Positions 35,909 to 45,779 of a stretch of DNA of 64,000 bases are shown piece by piece. The notes beneath the pieces are model-generated. The model saw only the letters and a program-made list of their open reading frames with translations. It was not told where the DNA came from and did no database searches. A program made the position numbers and the translations under genes. This stretch comes from Massilia sp. HP4 (GTDB lineage Bacteria; Pseudomonadota; Gammaproteobacteria; Burkholderiales; Burkholderiaceae_D), in contig NZ_STGG01000021.1 in the NCBI RefSeq assembly GCF_005222695.1, positions 45,298 through 109,297 of the forward strand, written 5' to 3'. Every line of letters starts with the position of its first letter. The first letter of the stretch is position 1.

Positions 35909-38900
35909 ATGCATTTTTCGCACCAATCTCCGCTCGTGGCATCCGCGCTGAAATCGATCACCGCGGCCGTGGCCAGTGCAGTGTTCCTGACTTCCGCGGC
36001 CAATGCGGCCGGATTGGGGAAATTGACGGTGTTGTCGGCGCTTGGCCAGCCGCTGCGCGCCGAAATCGAACTGACCACCGGCGCCGGCGAAGACCCGGCC
36101 AGCATGGCGGTCAAGCTGGCGACGCCCGAGGCCTTTCGCGCCGCGAACATCGAATTCAATCCGGCGCTGCTGTCGCTGCGCTTTGCCGTCGACGAGCGCG
36201 CCGGACGCCAGGTGATCCGGGTCAGCTCGACCCAGCCGCTCAACGAGCCCTTCGTCGACATGCTGCTGGAACTGACCTGGAATAACGGTCGCCTGGTGCG
36301 CGAATATACCTTCCTGCTCGACCCGGCCGAGATGCGCACGACCCAGCCGGCCCAGGTGGTGGCGGCGTCTCAAACCCAACCCCGTACGCAGTTGCCGGCT
36401 GGCGCCGTGCCTGCGCCTGCGCTGGAAGCTGCCGAGAGAGAACGCCTTGTCGCCGCTCGCCGCGGCGCCGAACGCCAGGCGCGCGAAGCCCAGGCCCGCG
36501 AAGCCGAGGACAACTACCGCGTGCGCCGCGGCGACACGCTCAGCGGCATCGCACTGGACGTCAAGCCGGCCGACGTCTCGCTCGACATGATGCTGGTCGC
36601 GCTGTACCGCGCGAATCCGGATGCCTTCATCGGCAACAATATGAACCGCCTGAAGTCGGGCCAGATCCTGAGCATCCCCGACGCCGATTCGGTGCGCGGC
36701 GGCGCCGGCCAGGGCGAAGCGCGCGGCGTGGTCGTGGCCCATGCGGCCGACTTCGACGCCTACCGCAACAAGCTGGCCGGCCAGGTCGCGAGCAGTGCCC
36801 CGAGCGCTGCGCCGCAGGGCGGCCAGAGCGCCAGCGGCCGCGTGACCGCGCGCGTCGAGCAGCGTCCGACCGCCGTCAGCGAGGCGCAGGACAAGCTGCA
36901 ACTGTCCAAGGCCGCGCCTGGCGCCGCGGGCGAGCCGGACGACGGCACCGCCAGCGTCGAGGACACGCTTGCCAAGGAGCGCGAACTGGCGCAAGCCGAA
37001 GCGCGCGTAAAAGAACTCGAAAAGAACGTCAACGAACTCGAAAACCTGATGACGGTGCCGAGCCGCGCCGGCGCCGAGGCCGAGCAGGCTGCCGCCGCTG
37101 CGGCCACCGCGGCCGCGGCCGAGAAGGCTGCCGAGAAGCCGGCGCCGCGTCCGCGTCCCAAGAAACCGGCCCCGCCGCCCGAGAAGAGCTTCGTCGACAC
37201 CATCCTGGACAATATGCTCTACATCGGCGCCGGCGCCCTGGTGCTGCTGTTGGCCGCGCTGGGCATCGCGCAGCGCCGCAAGCGCAAAGAGGCCGAGGCC
37301 AATCCGCCGCCGGCCGAGCCGTCGGTGCTGGGCGTGCCGGGCGCCAGCGCCCACTCGCTGTTCGCCGAGAGCGGCGGCCAGAGCGTGGACACCAATAACA
37401 GCGTGTTCAATTCCAGCTTTGCCCCATCGGCCAGCCAGCTCGACACCAACGAGGTCGACCCGGTCGCCGAAGCCGACGTCTACATCGCCTATGGCCGGGA
37501 CGCCCAGGCCGAGGAAATCCTGAAGGAAGCGCTGCGCACCCACCCTGAACGCCATCCGGTGCGCCTCAAGCTGCTCGAGATCTACGCCACGCGCAAGGAC
37601 TTGCGCGCCTTCGAGGCCCAGGCGCGCGAATTGCACGCCCTGAGCGGCGGCGCGGGCGACGAGTGGGCCCAGGCCGCGGCGCTCGGCTTGACGCTCGACC
37701 CATCCAATCCGCTGTACGCGAACGCCGCGCCGGCCCCGAGCCCGACGCCGTCGCCGCAAGAGCGCAGCCAGCAGGCCATCCTGTCGCAGCAGTACGAAGA
37801 CGCCTTCCGCGGCGGCCCGTCGGTGGGCGCCGGCATCGGCGCCGCAGCCGCCGGTGCAGCCGCCGGCGCCGCGGCAGTGACCCTGGCCAAGGACGACGAG
37901 GACCGCACCGCGGCCCCGGCGCCAGCGCCGGTGCAAGATACGCGCGAGGACGACAATGCGCTCGACTTCGACCTCGGTGGCCTGACCTTCGAGCCGGTGA
38001 CCAACAACGACCCGGCGCCGCCGGCGGCCAGCCGTCCGGACCCGGACGCGACCGCCGTGCCTGACCTGGAATTCGACATGGCGCCGTTTGCAGCTCCCGC
38101 CACCGCGCCGGCGGCGGAGCAGGCCAAACCTGCGTCGGATGCGAACGACCTCGACTTCGACATGAACTTCGATGCGCCTCAGTCCGCGCAGCCGGCAGCT
38201 GGCACGGTCGACCAAGACGACGACTTCACGCTCGACCTGTCGCCGCAGGCGCAGGTGCAGGCGACCCCGGTCGACATGGCCGGCCTGGCCAAGGACTTCG
38301 AGGGCCTGCCGCCGCTGCCGGGCAGCACGCCGCAGCCGACCGTGGCCCAGGCCGATCCACTGCACGATCTCGATGCGATGGACTTTACCGCCCCGACGAC
38401 GCCGGTAGCGCCGGCCGCGCCTTCGTTCGACGAGGCGCCCGCGCGTGCTTCGACGGCAGCCGGTGCGTCGGAAGATCCGCTGTTCGACCTGGACACCATG
38501 GACTTCGGCACGCCGGACGAGCCGCGCGCACCTGGCGGCGCCGAGCCGAAGGACTTCGGCGCGCGCCAGGACGATCCGTTCGACGCCTTCGACCTGCCGG
38601 AAACCCCGGCCCCGGTGCCGGCGCCACAAGAAATGTCGGCGCGCGACGCCTTCCAGCCCGATGCGCGTGCCACGGACGACAAGGCCTCGCCGTCGTTCGA
38701 CCTGGCCGACTTCGACCTCGACCTGCCGCCTTCGGAACCTGCCACCGCGCAGCCGCTGGCTCTTGAGCCGGGCGCGCCTGAATCGGCGCCGGGCCAGATG
38801 TCGCCCGAGCATATGGAGATGGAGACCAAGCTCGATCTCGCCATCGCCTACCAGGAGATCGGCGACAAGGAAGGCGCACGCGAGCTGCTCGATGAAGTCA

Positions 38901-38962
38901 TCAAGGGCGGCAATCCCGAGCAGGTCGGCAAGGCCAGCGCGATGAGGGAACTGCTGGCGTGA
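35909..38962 (+). CDS. FimV/HubP-like polar hub protein
   Basis: The product has 1017 residues. A signal peptide (about 1-34, ending SAANAA) precedes the conserved FimV N-terminal domain (GLGKLTVLSALGQPLRAEIEL). A LysM peptidoglycan-binding domain is at about 207-260 (RVRRGDTLSGIALDV), a coiled coil at about 345-390 and one membrane span at about 435-452. The cytoplasmic part is very acidic and repetitive (repeats of the type FDLxxMDFxxP) and ends in the FimV TPR motif (LDLAIAYQEIGDKEGARELLDEV). FimV and HubP organise the cell pole, type IV pili and flagella. It shares the conserved asd-fimV-truA order and its stop overlaps truA by 4 bp. No clear ribosome-binding site precedes the ATG. Confidence 0.9.
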   Translation: MHFSHQSPLVASALKSITAAVASAVFLTSAANAAGLGKLTVLSALGQPLRAEIELTTGAGEDPASMAVKLATPEAFRAANIEFNPALLSLRFAVDERAGRQVIRVSSTQPLNEPFVDMLLELTWNNGRLVREYTFLLDPAEMRTTQPAQVVAASQTQPRTQLPAGAVPAPALEAAERERLVAARRGAERQAREAQAREAEDNYRVRRGDTLSGIALDVKPADVSLDMMLVALYRANPDAFIGNNMNRLKSGQILSIPDADSVRGGAGQGEARGVVVAHAADFDAYRNKLAGQVASSAPSAAPQGGQSASGRVTARVEQRPTAVSEAQDKLQLSKAAPGAAGEPDDGTASVEDTLAKERELAQAEARVKELEKNVNELENLMTVPSRAGAEAEQAAAAAATAAAAEKAAEKPAPRPRPKKPAPPPEKSFVDTILDNMLYIGAGALVLLLAALGIAQRRKRKEAEANPPPAEPSVLGVPGASAHSLFAESGGQSVDTNNSVFNSSFAPSASQLDTNEVDPVAEADVYIAYGRDAQAEEILKEALRTHPERHPVRLKLLEIYATRKDLRAFEAQARELHALSGGAGDEWAQAAALGLTLDPSNPLYANAAPAPSPTPSPQERSQQAILSQQYEDAFRGGPSVGAGIGAAAAGAAAGAAAVTLAKDDEDRTAAPAPAPVQDTREDDNALDFDLGGLTFEPVTNNDPAPPAASRPDPDATAVPDLEFDMAPFAAPATAPAAEQAKPASDANDLDFDMNFDAPQSAQPAAGTVDQDDDFTLDLSPQAQVQATPVDMAGLAKDFEGLPPLPGSTPQPTVAQADPLHDLDAMDFTAPTTPVAPAAPSFDEAPARASTAAGASEDPLFDLDTMDFGTPDEPRAPGGAEPKDFGARQDDPFDAFDLPETPAPVPAPQEMSARDAFQPDARATDDKASPSFDLADFDLDLPPSEPATAQPLALEPGAPESAPGQMSPEHMEMETKLDLAIAYQEIGDKEGARELLDEVIKGGNPEQVGKASAMRELLA

Positions 38963-39759
38963 CCCGTATCGCTTTGGGTGTCCAGTACATCGGCACCGGT
39001 TGGAACGGCTACCAGAAACAGCCGGAACGTCATACCGTCCAGGACCGCCTCGAGATCGCACTCGAGAAGTTCGCCTGCGTCGCGCTCTCAACGACCTGTG
39101 CCGGCCGCACCGACGCCGGCGTACACGCGATGGAGCAGGTCGTCCATTTCGATACCGACCTGGATCGCCCGGTCCAGTCCTGGGTGCGCGGCGTGAACGC
39201 CTTTTTACCCGAGTCGATCGTGGTGCGCTGGGCGGCCGTGGTCGAGCCGGGTGACGATGGGCTCGATTTTCATGCGCGCTACTCGGCGCGCTCGCGCACC
39301 TATCACTATGTGCTCTACAACCACCCGAACCCGTCGGCCCTGCTGGCCAAGCGGGCAGGGTGGGTGTTCCGTCCGCTCGACGTCGAGCGCATGCGCGAAG
39401 GGGCGCGGCACCTGATCGGCACCCACGACTTCTCGAGTTTCCGGGCGTCCGGCTGCCAGGCGAATACGCCGGTGAAGGACATGCACGAGGTGAATATCGA
39501 GCGCCACGGCGACATCATCGTGTTCACCCTGCGCGCCAGCGCCTTCCTGCACCATATGGTGCGCAATATCGTCGGCTCGCTGATCTATATCGGCATCGGG
39601 CGCAACGAGCCTGGCTGGATGCGCGAGGTACTCGAAGCCCGTTCGCGCGACGCGGCGGCGCCGACCTTCATGCCGGACGGCCTGTATTTCGCGAAGATCG
39701 AGTACGATCCGAAGTGGAAGCTGCCGCAAGAGGCCTCGACGCCCCTGCCGTGGCTGTGA
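38959..39759 (+). CDS. truA: tRNA pseudouridine(38-40) synthase
   Basis: The product has 266 residues from a GTG start inside the fimV stop (GTGA). The catalytic aspartate is Asp52 in AGRTDAGVHA. Other family blocks are YHYVLYN, HDFSSFRASGC and FLHHMVRNIVG. It modifies uridines 38-40 in the anticodon arm of many tRNAs. Nineteen bases separate it from trpF. Confidence 0.96.
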   Translation: MTRIALGVQYIGTGWNGYQKQPERHTVQDRLEIALEKFACVALSTTCAGRTDAGVHAMEQVVHFDTDLDRPVQSWVRGVNAFLPESIVVRWAAVVEPGDDGLDFHARYSARSRTYHYVLYNHPNPSALLAKRAGWVFRPLDVERMREGARHLIGTHDFSSFRASGCQANTPVKDMHEVNIERHGDIIVFTLRASAFLHHMVRNIVGSLIYIGIGRNEPGWMREVLEARSRDAAAPTFMPDGLYFAKIEYDPKWKLPQEASTPLPWL

Positions 39760-40454
39760 TCGACTTCCAGGAATAGCCATGCGACGTACCCGTATCAAGA
39801 TCTGCGGCATCACCCGCGAACAAGACCTGCGCGCAGCGGTGGAACTCGGCGCCGATGCGCTGGGCTTCGTGTTTTATCCGGACAGCCCGCGCTACGTGAC
39901 GCCGACACGCGCCGCCGAGCTGTGTGCGATCCTGCCGCCGTTCGTGAGCGGCGTGGCGCTGTTCGTGAACCCGACGCCGGGCGAGGTGCGCGAGGTGGCA
40001 AGCGCGATGCCGCTGGGGCTCATCCAGTTCCATGGCGACGAAACGGCAGAGCAGTGCGCGGCCATCGCGGCCGAGGTGCAGCGTCCTTTCGTGCGCGCCT
40101 ACCGCATCAAGCCTGACACGGTGCCATCGGCTTTGCTAGAATGTGAAACTGCATACCGCACCGCCAGTCCCTGGTTCTCGGGCCTTCTGCTCGACACTTT
40201 CGTGGACGCCTATGGTGGCGCAGGAAAGGTCTTCGATTGGTCTCTTATTCCAAAAGAGCTCGCGCCTCGGGTCGTTTTGAGTGGTGGGTTGAGCGTACAC
40301 AACGTCCTTGAGGCGACCGTACGAGTTCGTCCCTTCGCCGTCGACATCAGCAGTGGTGTCGAGCAAGCGAAGGGGATCAAGGACGCCCGCAAGATCGCCG
40401 CCTTCATCGCGGCGGTGCGGGCAGCCGATGCCATCATCGATAGCGAGTCGCACC

Positions 40455-41711
<1,257 letters not shown>

Positions 41712-41793
41712 ATCTTGGCTGAGATCCTGTCCTGCTCCGGCCGCACGCCGGCTGGAGCGCCGCACCATCCACGACCACATAAGGAAGAACAGC

Positions 41794-42594
41794 ATGTCCC
41801 GCATCGAACCAACATTTGCCGCGCTGAAGGCGCAGAACAAGACCGGCCTGGTGACCTTCATCACCGCCGGCGACCCCGGCCCCGAACTGACCGTCCCGCT
41901 GATGCACGCCCTGGTGGCGGGCGGCGCCGACGTCCTGGAACTGGGCGTACCGTTTTCGGATCCGATGGCCGAAGGCCCGGTGATCCAGCGCGCCTGCGAG
42001 CGTGCGCTCAAGTTCAATATCGGCCTGAAGGACGTCTTCGCCTTCGTGCGCGAATTCCGCCAGACCGACCAGCAGACGCCGGTGGTCCTGATGGGCTACG
42101 CCAACCCGATCGAGCGCATTGGCCAGCAAGAATTCATCCGCTGCGCGAAAGAAGCGGGCGCCGACGGCGCGATCGTCGTCGACTATCCACCAGAAGAATG
42201 CGCCGACTTCGCCAGCGCCATGCGTGACAACGGCCTCGACCTGATTTTCCTGCTGGCCCCGACCTCGACCACCGAGCGGGTGAAGCAGGTAGCCCGGCAT
42301 GGCGGCGGCTTCAGCTACTACGTCTCGCTGAAAGGCGTAACAGGCTCTGGCGCAATCGACACCGCAGACGTCGCCCGCCGCGTGAGCGCGATCCGCGAAC
42401 ACGTGAAACTCCCGATCGGCGTCGGCTTCGGGATCCGCGACGGCGCCACTGCCAGGACGGTCGCGCAAGTTGCGGACGCCGTGGTCATTGGCAGCCGCAT
42501 CATTCAGGAAATCGAAGCCCACCCCGCCGACCAGGCCGTCACCGCCGTCCGCACCTTCACCGCAACCATCCGCACCGCCCTCGACGCCCCTTGA
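41794..42594 (+). CDS. trpA: Tryptophan synthase alpha subunit
   Basis: The product has 266 residues. The catalytic acid Glu49 is in [10 protein letters not shown]. The second catalytic position, aspartate 60 in the Salmonella enzyme, is glutamate here (SDPMAEGP). Other blocks are [22 protein letters not shown] and GVGFGIRDG. It cleaves indole glycerol phosphate to indole, which tunnels to TrpB. AAGGAAGAA precedes the ATG. The gap to trpB is 82 bp. A repeat-rich insertion separates it from accD. Confidence 0.96.
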   Translation: MSRIEPTFAALKAQNKTGLVTFITAGDPGPELTVPLMHALVAGGADVLELGVPFSDPMAEGPVIQRACERALKFNIGLKDVFAFVREFRQTDQQTPVVLMGYANPIERIGQQEFIRCAKEAGADGAIVVDYPPEECADFASAMRDNGLDLIFLLAPTSTTERVKQVARHGGGFSYYVSLKGVTGSGAIDTADVARRVSAIREHVKLPIGVGFGIRDGATARTVAQVADAVVIGSRIIQEIEAHPADQAVTAVRTFTATIRTALDAP

Positions 42595-42600
42595 TCCCCA

Positions 42601-42673
42601 ATGAGGGTCAGAGTCGAATTATTGAGCAATTTCTTCGCAAAATATTGTCATTTAATTCGACACTGACCCTCAT
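42601..42673. repeat. Repeat pair A/B: inverted 20-bp units
   Basis: The unit ATGAGGGTCAGAGTCGAATT (42601-42620) is repeated in inverse orientation at 42654-42673 with one mismatch and 33 bases between. The transcript could form a long hairpin. The same unit occurs four more times before accD. It resembles dispersed palindromic repeats mobilised by REP-type tyrosine transposases. Confidence 0.8.
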
Positions 42674-42702
42674 GTGGCTTTCTCAGAGGCAGATACCCAT
42701 TA

Positions 42703-42722
42703 ATTAGGGTCAGTGTCGAATT
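42703..42722 (+). repeat. Repeat unit C (single copy)
   Basis: ATTAGGGTCAGTGTCGAATT is the third copy of the 20-bp unit, in plus orientation, without a nearby inverted partner. It is followed by GTTTGATAA, a diverged form of the TTATTGAGCAA sequence that follows units A and E. Confidence 0.75.
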
Positions 42723-42872
42723 GTTTGATAACTTTCTGCCGGCTTAACAGCGGGATAGACGTCAACAGTCGATTGATTGCCTTTGCGCAATTGATCTATT
42801 GCCTGCGGATAACTCATTTGGCGGTGAGGCGACGTATATTTGGACTCCGTTCATCGTCCAGAGGAGTCTGAA

Positions 42873-43145
42873 ATGAAAATTCGCATCAAACGGCTCAGCG
42901 TGTCGCAGTGCGCCAAGATGGTCGCCGCGCTCTACTTCGTGTTCTCGCTGCCGCTTCTTCTGCTCTTCATGCTCCTCGCCCCGTTAATGGGGCAGACCCC
43001 GTTCGGGTTCGGATCCCTTATTGTTTTCCCCTTCCTGTATGCCTTTGTTAGCTACTTGGGTGGCGTGCTGTGCTTCTGGATTTATAACCTGGTTGCACAT
43101 CGTGTCGGTGGCTTCGAATATACGGCAGCCGAGATCACAGGCTAA
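42873..43145 (+). CDS. Small two-span membrane protein of unknown function
   Basis: The product has 90 residues from ATG 42873, which has GAGGAG 9 bases upstream. Two hydrophobic segments lie at about 17-41 and 47-73. The end (FWIYNLVAHRVGGFEYT) resembles a widespread family of short membrane proteins that end in YNLVA...GG(I/F)E. No function is known. The gene lies alone inside the repeat-rich insertion between trpA and accD, with repeat copies on both sides. Confidence 0.7.
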   Translation: MKIRIKRLSVSQCAKMVAALYFVFSLPLLLLFMLLAPLMGQTPFGFGSLIVFPFLYAFVSYLGGVLCFWIYNLVAHRVGGFEYTAAEITG

Positions 43146-43181
43146 GCCGCCACCCCAACTGGTGGCAGTTGCTTGTAATAT

Positions 43182-43222
43182 ATAGCCCAATAAGTCGACT
43201 CCGACCCTCATTATTGGGCTAT
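43182..43222. repeat. Repeat unit D in the loop of a perfect 12-bp hairpin
   Basis: ATAGCCCAATAA (43182-43193) pairs perfectly with TTATTGGGCTAT (43211-43222). The 17-base loop is the core of the repeat unit in minus orientation (GTCGACTCCGACCCTCA). The element differs from pairs A/B and E/F because its own arms are complementary. Confidence 0.8.
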
Positions 43223-43293
43223 TGATTTCTCAACATGCAAGGGCGACTCTGTCCCTGATTTGAAAAGAAGGAAACTGAGTCATAGAACTAAAC

Positions 43294-43360
43294 ATGAGGG
43301 TCAGTGTAGATTTATTGAGCAACTCTAAAAGTTGTCAAACAATTTAACTCTGACCCTCAC
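43294..43360. repeat. Repeat pair E/F: inverted 20-bp units
   Basis: ATGAGGGTCAGTGTAGATTT (43294-43313) faces AATTTAACTCTGACCCTCAC (43341-43360). The spacer has a small internal stem (CAACT/AGTTG). Both copies are more diverged from the consensus than A and B. Confidence 0.75.
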
Positions 43361-43502
43361 TGGGGATGCTGCCTGGGAGCGGGGAAGCGGAAGGGACGTT
43401 TCCAGGGGCTGGAGGGAAGTTGACGGCTTACCATCATTCGACAAGCGCTGGCCGAGCGGCTACACTACGCCTCTTCAAAAGATTCGCCGCAAAGGAGAGA
43501 AT

Positions 43503-44375
43503 ATGAGTTGGTTGGAAAAGCTGCTGCCCCCTCGGATCCAGCGCTCCGATGCCGCTAACCGCAAGACCATGCCGGAAGGCCTCTGGGTCAAGTGCCCGTC
43601 GTGCGAGTCGGTGCTGTATCGTGCGGACATCGAGTCCAATCTGCACGTGTGCCCCAAGTGCGATCACCATATGCGCATCCGCGCCCGCGACCGTCTCGAT
43701 GCCCTGCTCGACGAAGGCGGCCGCTACGATATCGGCCAGGAGACATTGCCGGTCGATACCCTGAAGTTCAAGGACAGCAAGAAGTATCCTGACCGTCTCA
43801 AGTCGGCCATGGACGCCACCGGAGAAACCGATGCGCTGATCGTCCAGGGCGGCTCGATCATGAGCCTGCCGGTCGTCGTTGCGGCCTTCGAGTTCGAATT
43901 CATGGGCGGCTCGATGGGTTCCGTCGTCGGCGAGCGTTTTGTTCGCGGTGCCCAGGTGGCCCTGGAGCAGAAGGTGCCGTTTATCTGCATCACCGCTACC
44001 GGCGGCGCCCGCATGCAGGAAGGCTTGCTGTCGCTGATGCAGATGGCCAAGACCACCGCCATGCTGACCAAGCTGGCCGAGAAGAAGCTGCCGTTCATCA
44101 GCGTGCTGACCGACCCGACCATGGGTGGCGTCTCGGCCTCGTTCGCCTTCATGGGCGACGTCGTCATCGCCGAACCGAAAGCCCTGATCGGCTTCGCGGG
44201 CCCGCGCGTCATTGAGAACACTGTGCGTGAGAAATTGCCAGAAGGTTTCCAGCGCGCCGAGTTCCTGGTCCAGAAGGGCGCTGTCGACATGATCGTCGAT
44301 CGCCGCAAGATGCGCGAAGAAATCGCGCGCCTGTTGGCCCTGCTGCAAAACCAGGCGACCGAAGTCCTGGCCTGA
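43503..44375 (+). CDS. accD: Acetyl-CoA carboxylase carboxyltransferase beta subunit
   Basis: The product has 290 residues from ATG 43503, which has AAGGAGAG upstream; a longer open frame runs through the repeat region and is not coding. The N-terminal zinc ribbon has CPSC and CPKC pairs. The crotonase-like core contains GGARMQEG and GVSASFAF. With AccA it moves the carboxyl group from biotin to acetyl-CoA, making malonyl-CoA. In relatives it directly follows trpA. Confidence 0.97.
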   Translation: MSWLEKLLPPRIQRSDAANRKTMPEGLWVKCPSCESVLYRADIESNLHVCPKCDHHMRIRARDRLDALLDEGGRYDIGQETLPVDTLKFKDSKKYPDRLKSAMDATGETDALIVQGGSIMSLPVVVAAFEFEFMGGSMGSVVGERFVRGAQVALEQKVPFICITATGGARMQEGLLSLMQMAKTTAMLTKLAEKKLPFISVLTDPTMGGVSASFAFMGDVVIAEPKALIGFAGPRVIENTVREKLPEGFQRAEFLVQKGAVDMIVDRRKMREEIARLLALLQNQATEVLA

Positions 44376-44382
44376 TAGTCAC

Positions 44383-44405
44383 AAGGGCGACTTCGGTCGC
44401 CCTTT
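44383..44405 (+). terminator. UUCG-capped hairpin after accD
   Basis: AAGGGCGAC (44383-44391) and GTCGCCCTT (44396-44404) form a 9-bp perfect stem capped by TTCG, the very stable C(UUCG)G tetraloop. Only TTTC follows, so it may attenuate transcription into folC rather than end it. Confidence 0.55.
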
Positions 44406-44453
44406 CAGCTTGCGCGCCCCCGCAGGGCAGCCGAGCACATCGAACATATCCAC

Positions 44454-45752
44454 ATGTCCCCACTTCCCACTACCTTGCCAGACTGGCTGGCCCTGCTCGA
44501 GTCGCGCCATGCCGAAACCCATATCGACATGGGCCTGGACCGCGTCCGCGCCGTCAAGGAGCGCATGGGGCTGGCCTTCGATTGCCCGGTGATCATGGTC
44601 GCCGGCACCAATGGCAAGGGTTCTACCTGCGCGATGCTCGAATCGGTCCTGCTGCAGTCCGGCTACCGCGTCGGCCTCTACATCAAGCCGCACTTCCTCG
44701 ACTTCAACGAGCGCGCCCGCATCAATGGCGAAATGGCGTCCGATGAAGTACTGGTCGACGCCTTCAACGACGTCGAAGCGGCAAGAAACGGTACCGACCT
44801 GACGTATTTCGAATTCACCACCCTGGCCATCGCCCACCTGATCTCGAAGAGCGGCGTCGATGTCGCCATCCTCGAAGTCGGCCTGGGCGGACGCCTGGAT
44901 GCGGTCAATGTGATCGATGCCGACGTCTCGATCGTCACCAGCATCGACATCGACCACACCGCCTACCTCGGCGACACCCGCGAGCAGATCGGCTTCGAGA
45001 AGGCTGGCATCTTCCGCCCGGGCAAGACCGCGATCTGCAGCGACCCGGTGCCGCCGCAGTCGCTGCTCGACCATGCAGAGAAGATCGGCGCCGACCTGTG
45101 GCTGCTGGGCCGCGATTTCAACTACCAGGGCGACCAGCAGCAATGGAGCTTTGGCGGGCGCAGCCAGCGCCGCAATTCGCTGGCCTATCCGGCCTTGCGT
45201 GGCGCCAACCAGCTGCTCAACGCCTCGGCCGCGCTGGCCGCGCTCGAAGCGCTGCGCATGCAATTGCCGTGCGGCGCCCAGGAAACCCGCGCCGGCCTGG
45301 CCATGGTCGAATTGCCGGGCCGCTTCCAGGTGCTGGCGGGGCGCCCGACCCAGGTGCTCGATGTCGCCCACAATCCCCACGCCGCCGCCACCCTGGCCCA
45401 GAACCTGGGCAATATGGGCTTCCATCGCTTTACCTATGCCGTGTTTGGCATCATGGAAGACAAGGACATCGATGCCGTGATCGCGCCGATGACCGGAATC
45501 ATCGACCACTGGTGCGTGACAGCCCTCGATTCGCCGCGCTCGGCCAGGCCCGAAGCCCTGGCCGACAAGCTGGGCGAACTCAGGCCGGCCGGCGCCAAGG
45601 ATGATGATTTTTCTGTGAGCAATTTCGCAACGCCAGCCGAGGCCTATGCGAATGCGCTGAGCCGGGCAGGGGAGAATGATAGAATTGTGGTCTTTGGCTC
45701 TTTCTACACGGTTGCAGGCGTCATGGCGGCCCGTAAATCGAGTCTTCATTGA
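44454..45752 (+). CDS. folC: Dihydrofolate synthase / folylpolyglutamate synthase
   Basis: The product has 432 residues. The ATP loop is VAGTNGKGSTCAML near residue 43, and the Mur-ligase-like central region contains EVGLGGRLDAVNV and DIDHTAYLG. The C-terminal domain has DVAHNPHAA. It adds glutamate to dihydropteroate and to folates. The position accD-folC-dedD-cvpA-purF is conserved. Confidence 0.95.
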   Translation: MSPLPTTLPDWLALLESRHAETHIDMGLDRVRAVKERMGLAFDCPVIMVAGTNGKGSTCAMLESVLLQSGYRVGLYIKPHFLDFNERARINGEMASDEVLVDAFNDVEAARNGTDLTYFEFTTLAIAHLISKSGVDVAILEVGLGGRLDAVNVIDADVSIVTSIDIDHTAYLGDTREQIGFEKAGIFRPGKTAICSDPVPPQSLLDHAEKIGADLWLLGRDFNYQGDQQQWSFGGRSQRRNSLAYPALRGANQLLNASAALAALEALRMQLPCGAQETRAGLAMVELPGRFQVLAGRPTQVLDVAHNPHAAATLAQNLGNMGFHRFTYAVFGIMEDKDIDAVIAPMTGIIDHWCVTALDSPRSARPEALADKLGELRPAGAKDDDFSVSNFATPAEAYANALSRAGENDRIVVFGSFYTVAGVMAARKSSLH

Positions 45753-45779
45753 GATTCTTCACACTACTACCTGAACCAC

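Larger units (their letters stand above)
43146..43502. other. Repeat-rich intergenic region before accD
   Basis: About 355 bases of lower GC without a gene. It holds repeat copies D (inside a perfect hairpin) and the inverted pair E/F, then the accD leader with AAAGGAGAG before its ATG. Confidence 0.6.

Noticed and set aside
35903..39091. 1062-codon minus-strand frame opposite the FimV-like gene
   Set aside because: Arg/Gly-rich mirror of a low-complexity acidic gene; no start signal.
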